Shown one piece after another: positions 43,065 through 52,712 of a stretch of DNA of 64,000 bases (its first letter is position 1; each line of letters begins with the position of its first letter). Source of the DNA: Flavobacterium celericrescens (lineage in GTDB: Bacteria > Bacteroidota > Bacteroidia > Flavobacteriales > Flavobacteriaceae); assembly GCF_011392075.1 (NCBI RefSeq), contig NZ_JAAJBV010000001.1:496001-560000 (forward strand), given 5' to 3'. Both the position numbers and the translations under genes were made by a program. The notes beneath the pieces are model-generated. The model did no database searches, was not told the DNA's origin, and worked only from the letters and a program-made list of their open reading frames with translations.

Positions 43065-45263
43065 ATGAACTTCCTAAAGCGATATTTTTTTATAATCTTT
43101 TTAAGTGTTAGTTTTCAAGGACTTGTTGCACAAGTTAATGATACAGATAGCGCTAAATCTAAAGAATTGTTAAAAAAAGCAGGCAAAAGTTTTTTGGATT
43201 TAGAATGTCAAAAATCATTAAATTTTGCTAAAGCTTCACTTGAAATTTCTTTAAAAAATGAAGATTATTTGCAATCAGCTAAAGCATATAACTTAATTGG
43301 ACTAAACTTTGAGGAATTTTCAGATTATAAAAAGGCGATTGAGTTTTATCATAAAGGATTAGAATTTGCAAATAAAACCACTAATGACACCGTTAAAGGA
43401 TGGCTGTACAATAACTTAGGAAACGTTTATTGTTATCGAAAAATAAATTTCAAAAAAGGAATTGAAAATTATAAAAAAGGAATTTATTTTTCTGAAAAAC
43501 TTAACGATCAATATGAAATTACCTTTTCAAAACTAAATATTGGAAGTGCTTATTTTGCTATCGAAGATTTTAATACAGGGATTAGGTATTTTAATGAAAT
43601 CAAGAATTACGTCGACAAAGAAGGCGAATTAGAGGCAAAAATTTCTTTAAATTCTAACTTTGGATTGTATTATAATCATCTCAATAATTTTAAAAAAGCA
43701 GAAGAATATTATATAAAAGCAGTTGAGTTTTGTGAACAAAATGACATAGAACTAATCAAGTCAAATGCAGTGGTGGTTTATAAAGATATTTCAAATCTTT
43801 ATTTTAAAATGAAAAATTTTGAAAAAGCACACCACTATTTACTTAAGCATGAAGAACTTAAAGATAAAATCTATAATGAAGATAGAATTAATGAGGTAAA
43901 AGTTGCTGGATTAGCTATTCAACAGGATGAAATAAATAGAAAAATCAGCCAAATTGAAGCTCAGAAAAAAATACAAGATGAAAAATTAAAAAACAATCGA
44001 CAATTCATCATTTTTTCGAGTATTATTGTTTTTATCTTGATTTTATTATTGCTTTCGTTTGTTAGAAATAATAGATTGAAAGCTAAAATTAATAAAAAAC
44101 TGCAAAAAGCCAATTTAGAATTATTAGAAGCCAAAGAAAAAGCCGAAGAAGCATCTCAATTAAAAACACAATTTATTTCAACAATAAGTCATGAATTAAG
44201 AACGCCTTTATATGGAGTGGTTGGGATTACTGATATAATATTAGACGAACACAAAGAATTAGCTAATAGCCCACACTTAAAATCATTAAAATTTTCGGCT
44301 AAATATTTACTTTCGTTGGTAAACGATATTTTGAAAGTATATAAAATTGAGGAAAAACAAGTGGTTTTAGACGAAATGGTTTTTAATATTTATGACGAAT
44401 TAGCCATAATAAAAGATTCGCTATACTTCTTAGCAATCAAAAACAGTAACCAAATTCATATTGATGTTGATAGCAATATTCCTGAAGTTGTAATTGGCGA
44501 CAAGATACGTTTATCGCAAATTTTTATTAATCTTATTAGTAATTCTTTGAAGTTTACTACTAATGGTTATGTAACGGTTAGAGCTAGTTTAGTAGAAAAA
44601 ATTGGAAGTAAAACTCAAATTAAATTTCAAGTAATTGATAACGGAATAGGAATTGCGAAGAAAGACCAAGAAAAGGTTTTTGAAAAATTTGTACAAGTAG
44701 TTAGAAAAGAAGATGACTATCAAGGAACTGGGCTTGGATTAACTATTGTAAAAAAAATGGTAGAATTGTTCAAAGGAACAATTACATTAGAAAGCGAAGA
44801 AAACAAAGGAACTGCCGTAATATTTGTTCTTCCGTTTGAATCAGACGTTGAAAAAGCAGGTACAATTATAAATAACTTAAAAGTTGATTTGTCAAGCAAA
44901 CGAGATTACAAAATATTGGTTGTAGAAGACAACAAAATCAATCAAGTAGTAACGAGAAAGCTGCTAGAAAACAATAATTTTAAATGTGAAATAGTTGATG
45001 ATGGTTATGCCGCAATAGAAATATTAGAAAAAACCAATTTTGATGCTATTTTGATGGATATAAATATGCCATTAATTAATGGTTTTGAAACCTCTAAAAT
45101 TATCAGACAAAAAGGCAATACTATTCCTATTATTGCGGTTACGGCTTTTGATAAGCAAGACATCGAAGAAAAAATAAAAGAAGCAAAAATCGACGAAGTT
45201 ATTGTAAAACCATTCGACAGTAAAAAGTTATTTGAAGTTATAAAACGATTCGTGGAAGAGTAG
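43065..45263 (+). CDS. TPR-containing hybrid sensor histidine kinase with receiver domain
   Basis: A 732-residue signalling protein. Signal peptide to about residue 22; tetratricopeptide repeats fill about 30-290 (for example FSDYKKAIEFYHKGLEFA); one membrane helix at about 314-334; a coiled coil; then HisKA with H376 in FISTISHELRTPLYG. The ATPase domain has FINLISNSLKF (N box) and GTGLGLTIVKKM (G box). A receiver domain fills about 614-732, with the phospho-aspartate near D665 in DAILMDINMPLING. It has no DNA-binding output domain, so the phosphate must go elsewhere or return. The periplasmic TPR part probably senses a protein partner. Confidence 0.9.
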   Translation: MNFLKRYFFIIFLSVSFQGLVAQVNDTDSAKSKELLKKAGKSFLDLECQKSLNFAKASLEISLKNEDYLQSAKAYNLIGLNFEEFSDYKKAIEFYHKGLEFANKTTNDTVKGWLYNNLGNVYCYRKINFKKGIENYKKGIYFSEKLNDQYEITFSKLNIGSAYFAIEDFNTGIRYFNEIKNYVDKEGELEAKISLNSNFGLYYNHLNNFKKAEEYYIKAVEFCEQNDIELIKSNAVVVYKDISNLYFKMKNFEKAHHYLLKHEELKDKIYNEDRINEVKVAGLAIQQDEINRKISQIEAQKKIQDEKLKNNRQFIIFSSIIVFILILLLLSFVRNNRLKAKINKKLQKANLELLEAKEKAEEASQLKTQFISTISHELRTPLYGVVGITDIILDEHKELANSPHLKSLKFSAKYLLSLVNDILKVYKIEEKQVVLDEMVFNIYDELAIIKDSLYFLAIKNSNQIHIDVDSNIPEVVIGDKIRLSQIFINLISNSLKFTTNGYVTVRASLVEKIGSKTQIKFQVIDNGIGIAKKDQEKVFEKFVQVVRKEDDYQGTGLGLTIVKKMVELFKGTITLESEENKGTAVIFVLPFESDVEKAGTIINNLKVDLSSKRDYKILVVEDNKINQVVTRKLLENNNFKCEIVDDGYAAIEILEKTNFDAILMDINMPLINGFETSKIIRQKGNTIPIIAVTAFDKQDIEEKIKEAKIDEVIVKPFDSKKLFEVIKRFVEE

Positions 45264-45396
45264 AGAATTAATTTACAGGTATAATTTTGTTTTATAACAA
45301 CATTCATGAAATTGAATTTATCCTAACAAATCTATTAAAATTCTCTCAGGTTTAAACTTTTAAACACATAAACTTTTAAACTTCTAAACTATAACT

Positions 45397-45404
45397 TATC
45401 TTTG
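45397..45404 (+). promoter_or_regulatory. -7 box of the PfkB-kinase gene
   Basis: TATCTTTG is an exact TAnnTTTG match 23 bases before the ATG at 45428. The AT-rich stretch upstream repeats AAACTTTTAAAC-like words. Confidence 0.55.
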
Positions 45405-45427
45405 CACCTTATTTCAAATTCAATTTA

Positions 45428-46357
45428 ATGAACAAACTATTAATAGTAGGAACAGTAGCTTTTGATGCTATTGAAACGCCTTTCGGGAAAACGGATAAAA
45501 TTTTAGGTGGAGCCGCAACTTATATTGGTTTATCATCTTCATTTTTTAATGTAGATGCAGCAGTAGTTTCTGTGGTTGGAGAAGATTTTCCAAAGGAATA
45601 TTTAGATTTATTAGAAAATAAAGGAGTGAATATCGAAGGAATCGAAATCGTAAAAGGAGGAAAAACATTCTTTTGGAGTGGAAAATATCACAACGATTTA
45701 AATTCTCGCGACACTTTAGTAACAGAATTAAACGTGTTGGCAGATTTTAATCCAGTGGTGCCACAAGCGTATAAAAATTCAGATGTAGTTTTATTAGGAA
45801 ACTTACATCCAATTGTGCAATCAGGTGTGTTAAATCAAATGACAGAAAGACCAAAACTAGTCGTTTTAGACACCATGAACTTTTGGATGGATTGTGCCTT
45901 ACCAGAATTATTAGACGTTATCAAACGTGTAGACGTTATTACTATCAACGATGAAGAAGCGCGTCAGTTATCAGGAGAATATTCTTTGGTAAAAGCGGCA
46001 GCTAAAATTCATACAATGGGGCCAAAATATGTGGTTATCAAAAAAGGAGAACACGGAGCGTTATTGTTCCACAATAAAGACGTATTCTTTGCTCCAGCAT
46101 TACCATTAGAAGAAGTGTTTGATCCAACAGGAGCTGGTGATACTTTCGCAGGAGGTTTCGCAGGTTATATTGCACAATCAGAAAATATTTCGTTTGACAA
46201 TATGAAAAACGGAATTATTCATGGCTCAAACTTAGCTTCGTTCTGCGTGGAAAAATTTGGAACAGAAAGAATGGTTGACCTTGACAAAAAAGAAGTTAAC
46301 ACTAGATTAAAACAATTCAAAGCTTTAACGCAATTTGAAGTGGAATTAGAAGAATAA
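45428..46357 (+). CDS. PfkB-family carbohydrate/nucleoside kinase
   Basis: A 309-residue ribokinase-fold kinase. The N-terminal GGAATYIGLSSSF is the sugar-binding glycine pair, and DPTGAGDTFAGGFAGYI is the second PfkB signature with the catalytic aspartate. The substrate is not set: ribokinase, adenosine kinase and fructokinase types share these. It is a single-gene unit with promoter and terminator, placed before purF, so a nucleoside or ribose substrate feeding purine synthesis is possible but unproven. Confidence 0.88.
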   Translation: MNKLLIVGTVAFDAIETPFGKTDKILGGAATYIGLSSSFFNVDAAVVSVVGEDFPKEYLDLLENKGVNIEGIEIVKGGKTFFWSGKYHNDLNSRDTLVTELNVLADFNPVVPQAYKNSDVVLLGNLHPIVQSGVLNQMTERPKLVVLDTMNFWMDCALPELLDVIKRVDVITINDEEARQLSGEYSLVKAAAKIHTMGPKYVVIKKGEHGALLFHNKDVFFAPALPLEEVFDPTGAGDTFAGGFAGYIAQSENISFDNMKNGIIHGSNLASFCVEKFGTERMVDLDKKEVNTRLKQFKALTQFEVELEE

Positions 46358-46360
46358 AAA

Positions 46361-46388
46361 CGTGCCTCGAATTTTCGGGGCATTTTTT
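46361..46388 (+). terminator. Intrinsic terminator of the PfkB-kinase gene
   Basis: TGCCTCGA pairs with TCGGGGCA (one G-U) around ATTT, followed by six Ts. Confidence 0.85.
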
Positions 46389-46437
46389 GTTTCAAAAAGA
46401 ATAAGAATTACAACAACCTACAACAACACAACAACTT

Positions 46438-48336
46438 ATGAGTGACGCTATACAACACGAATGTGGAATTGCATTACTACGATTAAAAAAACCGTTAGAA
46501 TTCTATAAAGAAAAATACGGAACCGCTTTTTATGGAGTACAAAAAATGTACTTACTTATGGAAAAGCAACACAACCGCGGTCAAGACGGAGCTGGATTAG
46601 CAAGTATTAAATTGGATGTAAATCCAGGTGAAAGATACATTAGCCGTATTCGTTCAAACGACCCACAACCTATTAAGGATATCTTTGCTCAAATCAACGA
46701 CAGAATCAGTCGTGAGTTGGAAGAACATCCAGAATATCAAAACAATGTGGCGCTTCAAAAACAAAATATTCCATATTTGGGAGAAGTGTTTTTGGGTCAC
46801 GTTCGTTATGGAACTTTCGGTAAAAATAGCATTGAAAGTGTTCACCCATTTTTACGTCAAAACAATTGGATGCACCGTAATTTAATTGTAGCGGGAAATT
46901 TTAACATGACGAATGTAAAGGAGTTGTTTCAAAATTTAATTGACTTAGGACAACATCCAAAACAAATGGCCGATACTGTTACCGTAATGGAAAAAATCGG
47001 ACATTTTTTAGATGATGAGGTTACCGAATTATACAAACAATGCAAACAAGAAGGATACTCTAAACAGGAAGCTTCACCAGTTATCGGAGAACGATTAAAT
47101 ATACAACGCATTTTAGAACGCGCTTCTCGTAATTTCGATGGAGGATACGCAATGGCTGGACTTTTCGGTCATGGCGATTCGTTCGTTTTGCGCGATCCTG
47201 CTGGAATTCGTCCTGCGTATTTCTACGAAGATGATGAAATTGTAGTGGTGGCTTCTGAACGTCCGGTAATTCAAACGGTTTTCAACGTTGCTTTCGAAAA
47301 AGTGCAAGAATTAAATCCAGGAAGTGCTATCATCATCAAGAAAAACGGAAATGTTTCAGTTCAAGAAGTGAGAACTCCGTTAATCAAAAAAGCATGTTCG
47401 TTTGAGCGTATTTATTTTTCTCGCGGAAGCGATGCTGAAATTTATAACGAGCGAAAAGAATTAGGAAAATTAATCTTCCCAAGTGTTTTAAAAGCCATCG
47501 ATAATGATACCGATAATACGGTTTTCTCGTTTATTCCAAATACAGCAGAAACTTCTTTTTACGGAATGTCTGAAGCAGCTCAAGATTTCTTAAATCAAAG
47601 AAAAGCCAAAGCAATTATCGAGCAAAAAGATACCTTAACGGAAGACACTTTGAAAGAATTACTTTCGGTAAAAATCAGAACGGAGAAAATTGCGATTAAA
47701 GACGCAAAATTAAGAACGTTTATTACTGAAGATAGCAGTCGTGATGATTTAGTAGCGCACGTTTACGACGTAACGTATGGAGTAGTAAAACCGACGGATA
47801 ATTTGGTAATTATTGATGATAGTATTGTAAGAGGAACTACTTTAAAACAAAGTATCATTAAAATGATGGATCGTTTGCAACCAAAGAAAATTGTCGTGGT
47901 TTCATCAGCGCCTCAAATTCGTTATCCTGATTGTTACGGAATCGATATGGCGAAATTAGAAGGTTTAGTGGCTTTCAGAGCGGCATTAGAATTATTAAGA
48001 GAACGCAATTTATATCATATTGTAGAAGAGGTTTATCAAAAGTCAAAAGCACAAGAAGATTTTAATGATGCAGATGTGGTGAATTATGTAAAAGAAATTT
48101 ACGCACCATTTACAGATCAAGAAATTTCAGATAAAATTGCCGAAATGCTTACACCAGATAACACAAAGGCAGAAGTGAAAATTATATACCAAACGGTGGA
48201 AGATTTGCATAGAGCTTGCCCGAAAAACTTAGGTGACTGGTATTTCACAGGAGATTATCCAACAGATGGTGGAAATAGAGTAGTAAACCGAGCTTTTATG
48301 AATTTTTATGAAGGAAAAGATGCTCGTGCATATTAA
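46438..48336 (+). CDS. purF: Amidophosphoribosyltransferase
   Basis: A 632-residue enzyme committing PRPP and glutamine to purine synthesis. The class II glutaminase domain starts MSDAIQHECGIALL with the catalytic cysteine at residue 9, implying an eight-residue propeptide to be removed. The PRPP site is VIIDDSIVRGTTLKQSI. It is about 125 residues longer than E. coli PurF, with extra segments in both halves; this longer form is, as I recall, the usual one in Bacteroidetes. Two tandem structured-RNA genes begin shortly after its stop, and the first of their terminators could serve purF too. Confidence 0.94.
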   Translation: MSDAIQHECGIALLRLKKPLEFYKEKYGTAFYGVQKMYLLMEKQHNRGQDGAGLASIKLDVNPGERYISRIRSNDPQPIKDIFAQINDRISRELEEHPEYQNNVALQKQNIPYLGEVFLGHVRYGTFGKNSIESVHPFLRQNNWMHRNLIVAGNFNMTNVKELFQNLIDLGQHPKQMADTVTVMEKIGHFLDDEVTELYKQCKQEGYSKQEASPVIGERLNIQRILERASRNFDGGYAMAGLFGHGDSFVLRDPAGIRPAYFYEDDEIVVVASERPVIQTVFNVAFEKVQELNPGSAIIIKKNGNVSVQEVRTPLIKKACSFERIYFSRGSDAEIYNERKELGKLIFPSVLKAIDNDTDNTVFSFIPNTAETSFYGMSEAAQDFLNQRKAKAIIEQKDTLTEDTLKELLSVKIRTEKIAIKDAKLRTFITEDSSRDDLVAHVYDVTYGVVKPTDNLVIIDDSIVRGTTLKQSIIKMMDRLQPKKIVVVSSAPQIRYPDCYGIDMAKLEGLVAFRAALELLRERNLYHIVEEVYQKSKAQEDFNDADVVNYVKEIYAPFTDQEISDKIAEMLTPDNTKAEVKIIYQTVEDLHRACPKNLGDWYFTGDYPTDGGNRVVNRAFMNFYEGKDARAY

Positions 48337-48391
48337 AAAGCGCGTTTCATCGACTTTTTATTTCGTTTAACAATTTTTTTACAAGTATATA

Positions 48392-48487
48392 ATATCTTGT
48401 TCTACTTTAGCTCTACCAGAAAATTAGTAGGTTAAGTTTTATGGTAGATTTGGGGCAAAAAGGGTGAAAGTAATTTCACCTTTTTTT
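48392..48487 (+). ncRNA. Structured small RNA, copy 1
   Basis: No reading frame of note. The body has TACCA (48414-48418) pairing with TGGTA (48442-48446), a flanking GCTC (48410-48413) able to pair with GGGC (48453-48456), and an AAAA/TTTT inner stem. The loop word AGTAG (48426-48430) is complementary to CTACT (48402-48406) upstream, so a pseudoknot is possible. The 3' end is the terminator hairpin GGTGAAA / TTTCACC. It starts about 60 bases after purF. It may belong to a known Flavobacteria RNA class such as Flavo-1 or 6S-Flavo of Rfam; I cannot confirm either from memory. No consensus TAnnTTTG is upstream. Confidence 0.65.
48463..48487 (+). terminator. Terminator of RNA copy 1
   Basis: GGTGAAA and TTTCACC pair perfectly around GTAA, followed by seven Ts. 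Confidence 0.85.
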
Positions 48488-48600
48488 ATGTAGTAAATTT
48501 AAATTTTTATAAGAAAAATCGCTTTTTGTGAATTAATCATGTAATTAAATGCATTTCATCGAATATTTGTGCTATTTAACAATTATTTTATGCTAGCATA

Positions 48601-48696
48601 ACATCTTGTTCTACTTTAGCTCTACCAGAAAATTAGTAGGTTAAGTTTTATGGTAGATTTGGGGCAAAAAGGGTGAAAGCAATTTCACCTTTTTTA
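48601..48696 (+). ncRNA. Structured small RNA, copy 2
   Basis: Nearly identical to copy 1 (92 of 93 bases) with the same stems, possible pseudoknot and terminator. The spacer before it keeps TTTCATCGA (48554-48562) and TTTAACAATT (48575-48584) at the same distances as in copy 1, which argues that each copy has its own promoter or regulatory site. A TTTG at 48566-48569 with TATGCTAG about 20 bases on is a poor -33/-7 match. Confidence 0.65.
48672..48695 (+). terminator. Terminator of RNA copy 2
   Basis: GGTGAAA and TTTCACC pair perfectly around GCAA (a GNRA tetraloop), followed by six Ts. The single base change from copy 1 lies in this loop. Confidence 0.85.
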
Positions 48697-48723
48697 TTGT
48701 CAGAATAAAAATTGGTAAAATAC

Positions 48724-48761
48724 AAAAAAGCCGAAGAGTCGCCATACTCTTCGGCTTTTTC
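48724..48761 (-). terminator. Terminator of the superoxide dismutase gene, bidirectional in form
   Basis: AAAAAAGCCGAAGAGT pairs with ACTCTTCGGCTTTTT around a 6-base loop, 19 bases after the dismutase stop codon. A and T runs on both sides allow it to act on either strand. Confidence 0.9.
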
Positions 48762-48779
48762 TGTTTATTTTGTTGTTTT

Positions 48780-49385
48780 TTATTTTGCCGCTGCAAAACG
48801 TTTTGCTACTTCAACCCAGTTAATTACATTAAAGAAAGCCTCAATATAATCAGGACGACGGTTTTGATAATGTAAGTAGTAAGCATGTTCCCAAACATCC
48901 ATTCCTAAGATTGGTTGACCGCCACAAGCCACACCTGGCATTAATGGGTTGTCTTGGTTTGGAGTTGAACAAACTTCTAATTTCCCATCTTTCACACATA
49001 ACCAAGCCCATCCTGAACCAAAACGAGTAGCTCCAGCTTTAGCAAATTCTGCTTTAAAAGCATCAAATGAACCAAAAGCTGCGTCAATTGCAGTAGCTAA
49101 TTCACCTGTTGGTAAACCACCACCATTTGGCGACATAATTTCCCAAAACATAGTGTGATTATAATGTCCACCACCATTGTTGCGAACTGGCATGTTGTTC
49201 ATGTCTAAATTTTTCATCAAATCTTCGATAGATTTTCCTTCTAAATCACTTCCCGCAATAGCAGCGTTTAAGTTGGTAACGTATGCGTTGTGGTGTTTAG
49301 AATGATGAATTTCCATTGTTCTAGCGTCAATATGTGGTTCCAATGCATCGTATGCATAAGGTAATTGTGGTAATTCGAAAGCCAT
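48780..49385 (-). CDS. Superoxide dismutase, Fe/Mn family
   Basis: A 201-residue enzyme turning superoxide into oxygen and peroxide. The metal ligands are a histidine in [13 protein letters not shown], one in [14 protein letters not shown], and the aspartate and histidine of [18 protein letters not shown]. The C-terminal half carries GSGWAWL. Iron or manganese cannot be chosen safely from sequence. It has no signal peptide, so it is cytosolic. It has a very good promoter on the minus strand and a strong terminator. Confidence 0.95.
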   Translation of the reverse strand: MAFELPQLPYAYDALEPHIDARTMEIHHSKHHNAYVTNLNAAIAGSDLEGKSIEDLMKNLDMNNMPVRNNGGGHYNHTMFWEIMSPNGGGLPTGELATAIDAAFGSFDAFKAEFAKAGATRFGSGWAWLCVKDGKLEVCSTPNQDNPLMPGVACGGQPILGMDVWEHAYYLHYQNRRPDYIEAFFNVINWVEVAKRFAAAK

Positions 49386-49418
49386 AATATTTTATTTTTA
49401 GATTAGTAATATTTTCAC

Positions 49419-49448
49419 CAAATTTACAAATTAAACTTCGGAATCAAA
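49419..49448 (-). promoter_or_regulatory. Promoter of the superoxide dismutase gene
   Basis: Read on the minus strand: TTTG (49448-49445), an 18-base spacer, then TAAATTTG (49426-49419). Both boxes match the Bacteroidetes consensus exactly, 34 bases before the start codon. Confidence 0.7.
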
Positions 49449-49492
49449 AATAGATAGTTTCTATACCACTATTATTAAGATAAATATAACAT

Positions 49493-52400
49493 TTGAAAAC
49501 AACAGCTTTTACGATATATGATGCTTCGGCTGGTTCAGGAAAAACCTATACGCTAACGAAAGAATACTTAAAAATTCTTTTCTTGGCTTCAAATGACGAT
49601 GCCTATCGTAAAATTCTAGCCATCACTTTTACCAACAAAGCGGTAGAAGAAATGAAAACCCGAATCGTTTCGAGTTTGTACCAGTTTTCATTGGATAACA
49701 CTTCCGATAAAGAGATGGATTTATTGAAAGATGTTGCTTTGGAAACCAAATTAAGTATTGCTACTTTAAAAGATAAATCGAAAGCCATCATCAAAAATAT
49801 CATTCACAATTATGCAGCGTTTGATATTTCTACGATTGATAAATTCACGCACAAAGTTATCCGAACTTTTGCCCAAGATTTGAATTTACCTCCGAATTTT
49901 GAGGTATCGCTAGAAACCGATTCATTGTTACAAGAGGCGATTGACTTGGTGATTTCTAAAGCGGGTGATGATGTGAGCTTAACCAAATTACTCATCGAAT
50001 TTTCAAAAGAAAAAACCGACGACGATAAAAACTGGGACATTTCGGCCGAATTATTAAAGGTTGCCCAATTGATTACCAACGAAAACAATTCGGAAGAAAT
50101 CAAAGAATTGTCTGAAAAAAGTATCGACGATTTCGGAATTGTAAAAAAGAAATTACAAGAAGAAATCAAACAGTTAAAACTCGATTGTAAAGCAATTGCT
50201 CAAAGTATTTTGGATTCGATTGATGTAAATGGAGTTTCAAGAAAATCGTTTTACAGAAGTTTGGTTCCTAATTTTTTAGAGAAAATTGTTGATGATAAAA
50301 TTGCGATTAATGAAACTGTAATCAAATATTTAGATGGTTCAGAAAGTGGTTATTCCAAAACCGTTCCACAATCCGATAAAGATTTTATTGATGAAAAAGC
50401 TTCCGAAATTTTAACTTCGGTGCTAACAATCAATGAAAAAGTTGGAAAAATTTCAATGTACGAAGCTTTTTTGCAAAACCTAAATCCTTTGTCGTTATTA
50501 AACACGATTTATCAAGAATTCAAACAAATTCAGGAAGAACAAAATTTAGTTTCGATTTCCGATTTCAATAAAATTATTCACAACGAAATTCAAAATCAGC
50601 CAGCCCCTTTTATTTATGAGCGTTTGGGTGAAAAATACCGTCATTATTTTATCGATGAATTTCAGGATACTTCAGTGATGCAATGGCAAAATTTAATTCC
50701 GTTAATCGATAATGCACTTTCGGGTCAAGACGATTTTGGCCAGCAAGGAACTTTGATGTTGGTTGGCGATCCAAAACAAGCGATTTACCGTTGGCGTGGT
50801 GGAAAAGCCGAACAATTTATCGATTTAGCGAAAGAAGATAAAAAACACAATCCATTTTCAAATAAAGACAAAGAAACGCTTCGTTTGGGTACGAATTACC
50901 GAAGTTATAGCGAAGTGATTCAGTTTAATAATGCGTTTTTCAAGCAATTGTCGGATAAATTTGAAAATCCAGATTATAAAAATTTATACGAAAATCTTTC
51001 ACATCAAGAAATCAATTCCAAAATGGGCGGTTATGTGAATTTGTCGTTTATCGAAGTGCCAGAAGACGAAACGGAAGTCGAAGGTTTTGATTCGGACAAC
51101 GATTCTATTTCGGTAAAAGATAAGTTTTATTTGAATCAAACGTTGCGAACCGTTGAAAAATGTATCGCAAACGGATTTGAATACAAAGATATCGTCTTGC
51201 TTACACGAACCAAAGCGCCTGGAATTAAATTAGCAAATTTCTTAACCGAAAACAGCGTTCCGATTTTGTCTTCCGAAACCTTATTGATTCAAAATGCAAC
51301 CGAAGTGAAGTTGTTGATTGCGTTGCTTCGTTATTTGAAAAATCCAAAAGACGATGAATCAAAAGTGTATTTCTTGTATTTTATTGCGAAATATTTGCAA
51401 TCGGAAATAGCAATTCATGATTTTATTTTGGCTTCGAAAGATAAAAATTCGGAAGAATTAGAAACTTTTTTGAAAACTATCGGAATTGAAATTTCGTTCA
51501 AAAATTGCAAGAAGAAATCATTATACGAAGCAGTTGAAATTTTAATTGCGACTTTCTTAAATGATAAAGTGAATACTTCGTATTTGCAATATTTCTTGGA
51601 TTTGGTATTGGAAAAAGACGTGAAAGCCCAATCGAGTATTGCGGATTTCTTAGAATATTGGGATAAAATTGGCTATCAAAAAAGTATTCCATCACCAGAA
51701 GGAACTAATGCAGTTCGCATCATGACGATTCATAAATCAAAAGGATTGGAGTTTTCAGTGGTGATTTTTCCGTTTGCGGAAGAAAACTTTTCAAGCAAAC
51801 CAAAAGACAAATTGTGGATTCCGTTGGAAGACGCGAATGTGGATTTTCCGAAAGCATTAATCAACAATAAAAAAGAAGTGGAAACTTACGGAAACGAAGC
51901 CAAAGCTATTTTTCAAACCAAAAATCAAGAAGAAGTTTTAGATACAATTAATGTGTTGTACGTGGCATTAACACGTGCCGAAGAACAGTTGTATGTAATT
52001 TCGAATAAACTGAAAACGAAAAAAGGTGATTTGGTTACCAATAACTTATCATATTATTTTCTAGAGTTTTTGCAAAATATCGGGAAATATGAAGAAACTA
52101 AATCAGAATACGAGTTCGGAAATCCAAATAGAATTTCAACTAGCAAAGCTCACGAAGGTAAAAACAATCAAATTGGAATTGTTTCACACAAATTAAATCC
52201 AAAAAACATCAAAATCGCTCAACGCGAAGCTTTAATGTGGGGAACAGTTCAGCAGGACGCGATTAACTTTGGTAATATTTTGCACGAAATCATGGCGTTT
52301 ATTCATACGAAAGAAGATGTGGATTTGGCTATTCAAAAAGCAACGGAATTAGGGTTGATAACGTTTTCCCAAAATGTAATTTTTAAAGAAACAATTGATA

Positions 52401-52681
52401 AAATTGTGAATCATGAAGAATTGATTTCGTTTTTTGATGCCGATGCAAAAGTTTTCAATGAACAAAATATCATCAAAAAAGCTACTAAAACTATTAAGCC
52501 TGATAGAGTTGTAATCAAAGATAATTTGGCTTATTTGTTAGATTATAAAACGGGTGAAAAACATAACAAACATAAAGCACAATTAGAAGAATACGAATTG
52601 GCTTTACAGCAAATGAAATATACAGTTGCAAAAAAAGCACTTATATATATAGGTGATAGTATAGAAATAGTAACTTTGTGA
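49493..52681 (+). CDS. AddA/RecB-like UvrD helicase-nuclease, TTG start
   Basis: A 1062-residue protein. The helicase motifs run in order: [12 protein letters not shown] (Walker A, residues 9-20), [57 protein letters not shown] and [13 protein letters not shown]. The C-terminal nuclease keeps [10 protein letters not shown] near residue 1017. This is the processing subunit of an AddAB/RecBCD-type double-strand-break resection machine, partnered with the AddB-like protein at 55478. It starts at TTG (reading MKTTAF), since the Walker A motif follows so soon that no later start is possible. It is divergent from the dismutase gene. Confidence 0.88.
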   Translation: MKTTAFTIYDASAGSGKTYTLTKEYLKILFLASNDDAYRKILAITFTNKAVEEMKTRIVSSLYQFSLDNTSDKEMDLLKDVALETKLSIATLKDKSKAIIKNIIHNYAAFDISTIDKFTHKVIRTFAQDLNLPPNFEVSLETDSLLQEAIDLVISKAGDDVSLTKLLIEFSKEKTDDDKNWDISAELLKVAQLITNENNSEEIKELSEKSIDDFGIVKKKLQEEIKQLKLDCKAIAQSILDSIDVNGVSRKSFYRSLVPNFLEKIVDDKIAINETVIKYLDGSESGYSKTVPQSDKDFIDEKASEILTSVLTINEKVGKISMYEAFLQNLNPLSLLNTIYQEFKQIQEEQNLVSISDFNKIIHNEIQNQPAPFIYERLGEKYRHYFIDEFQDTSVMQWQNLIPLIDNALSGQDDFGQQGTLMLVGDPKQAIYRWRGGKAEQFIDLAKEDKKHNPFSNKDKETLRLGTNYRSYSEVIQFNNAFFKQLSDKFENPDYKNLYENLSHQEINSKMGGYVNLSFIEVPEDETEVEGFDSDNDSISVKDKFYLNQTLRTVEKCIANGFEYKDIVLLTRTKAPGIKLANFLTENSVPILSSETLLIQNATEVKLLIALLRYLKNPKDDESKVYFLYFIAKYLQSEIAIHDFILASKDKNSEELETFLKTIGIEISFKNCKKKSLYEAVEILIATFLNDKVNTSYLQYFLDLVLEKDVKAQSSIADFLEYWDKIGYQKSIPSPEGTNAVRIMTIHKSKGLEFSVVIFPFAEENFSSKPKDKLWIPLEDANVDFPKALINNKKEVETYGNEAKAIFQTKNQEEVLDTINVLYVALTRAEEQLYVISNKLKTKKGDLVTNNLSYYFLEFLQNIGKYEETKSEYEFGNPNRISTSKAHEGKNNQIGIVSHKLNPKNIKIAQREALMWGTVQQDAINFGNILHEIMAFIHTKEDVDLAIQKATELGLITFSQNVIFKETIDKIVNHEELISFFDADAKVFNEQNIIKKATKTIKPDRVVIKDNLAYLLDYKTGEKHNKHKAQLEEYELALQQMKYTVAKKALIYIGDSIEIVTL

Positions 52682-52712
52682 CCATAAAATAATAACAACA
52701 AACAACAATAAT

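Larger units (their letters stand above)
48345..48695. repeat. 209-base-period tandem duplication holding two RNA genes
   Basis: 48345-48486 and 48554-48695 align without any gap at an offset of 209. The last 93 bases of each are identical except one T/C change in the terminator loop (48471/48680). The first 49 bases agree at about two thirds of positions, concentrated in the boxes TTTCATCGA and TTTAACAATT. After each terminator the sequences diverge. Selection on the RNA body and on the two upstream boxes is implied. Confidence 0.9.

Noticed and set aside
45340..45395. Repeated AAACTTTTAAAC words as an operator
   Set aside because: They are AT-rich, irregularly spaced and partly low complexity; no clear dyad of fixed spacing.
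48392..48487. Riboswitch or leader for a downstream gene
   Set aside because: Each copy ends in its own terminator, and the next gene (dismutase) is on the opposite strand, so neither RNA can be a cis leader.
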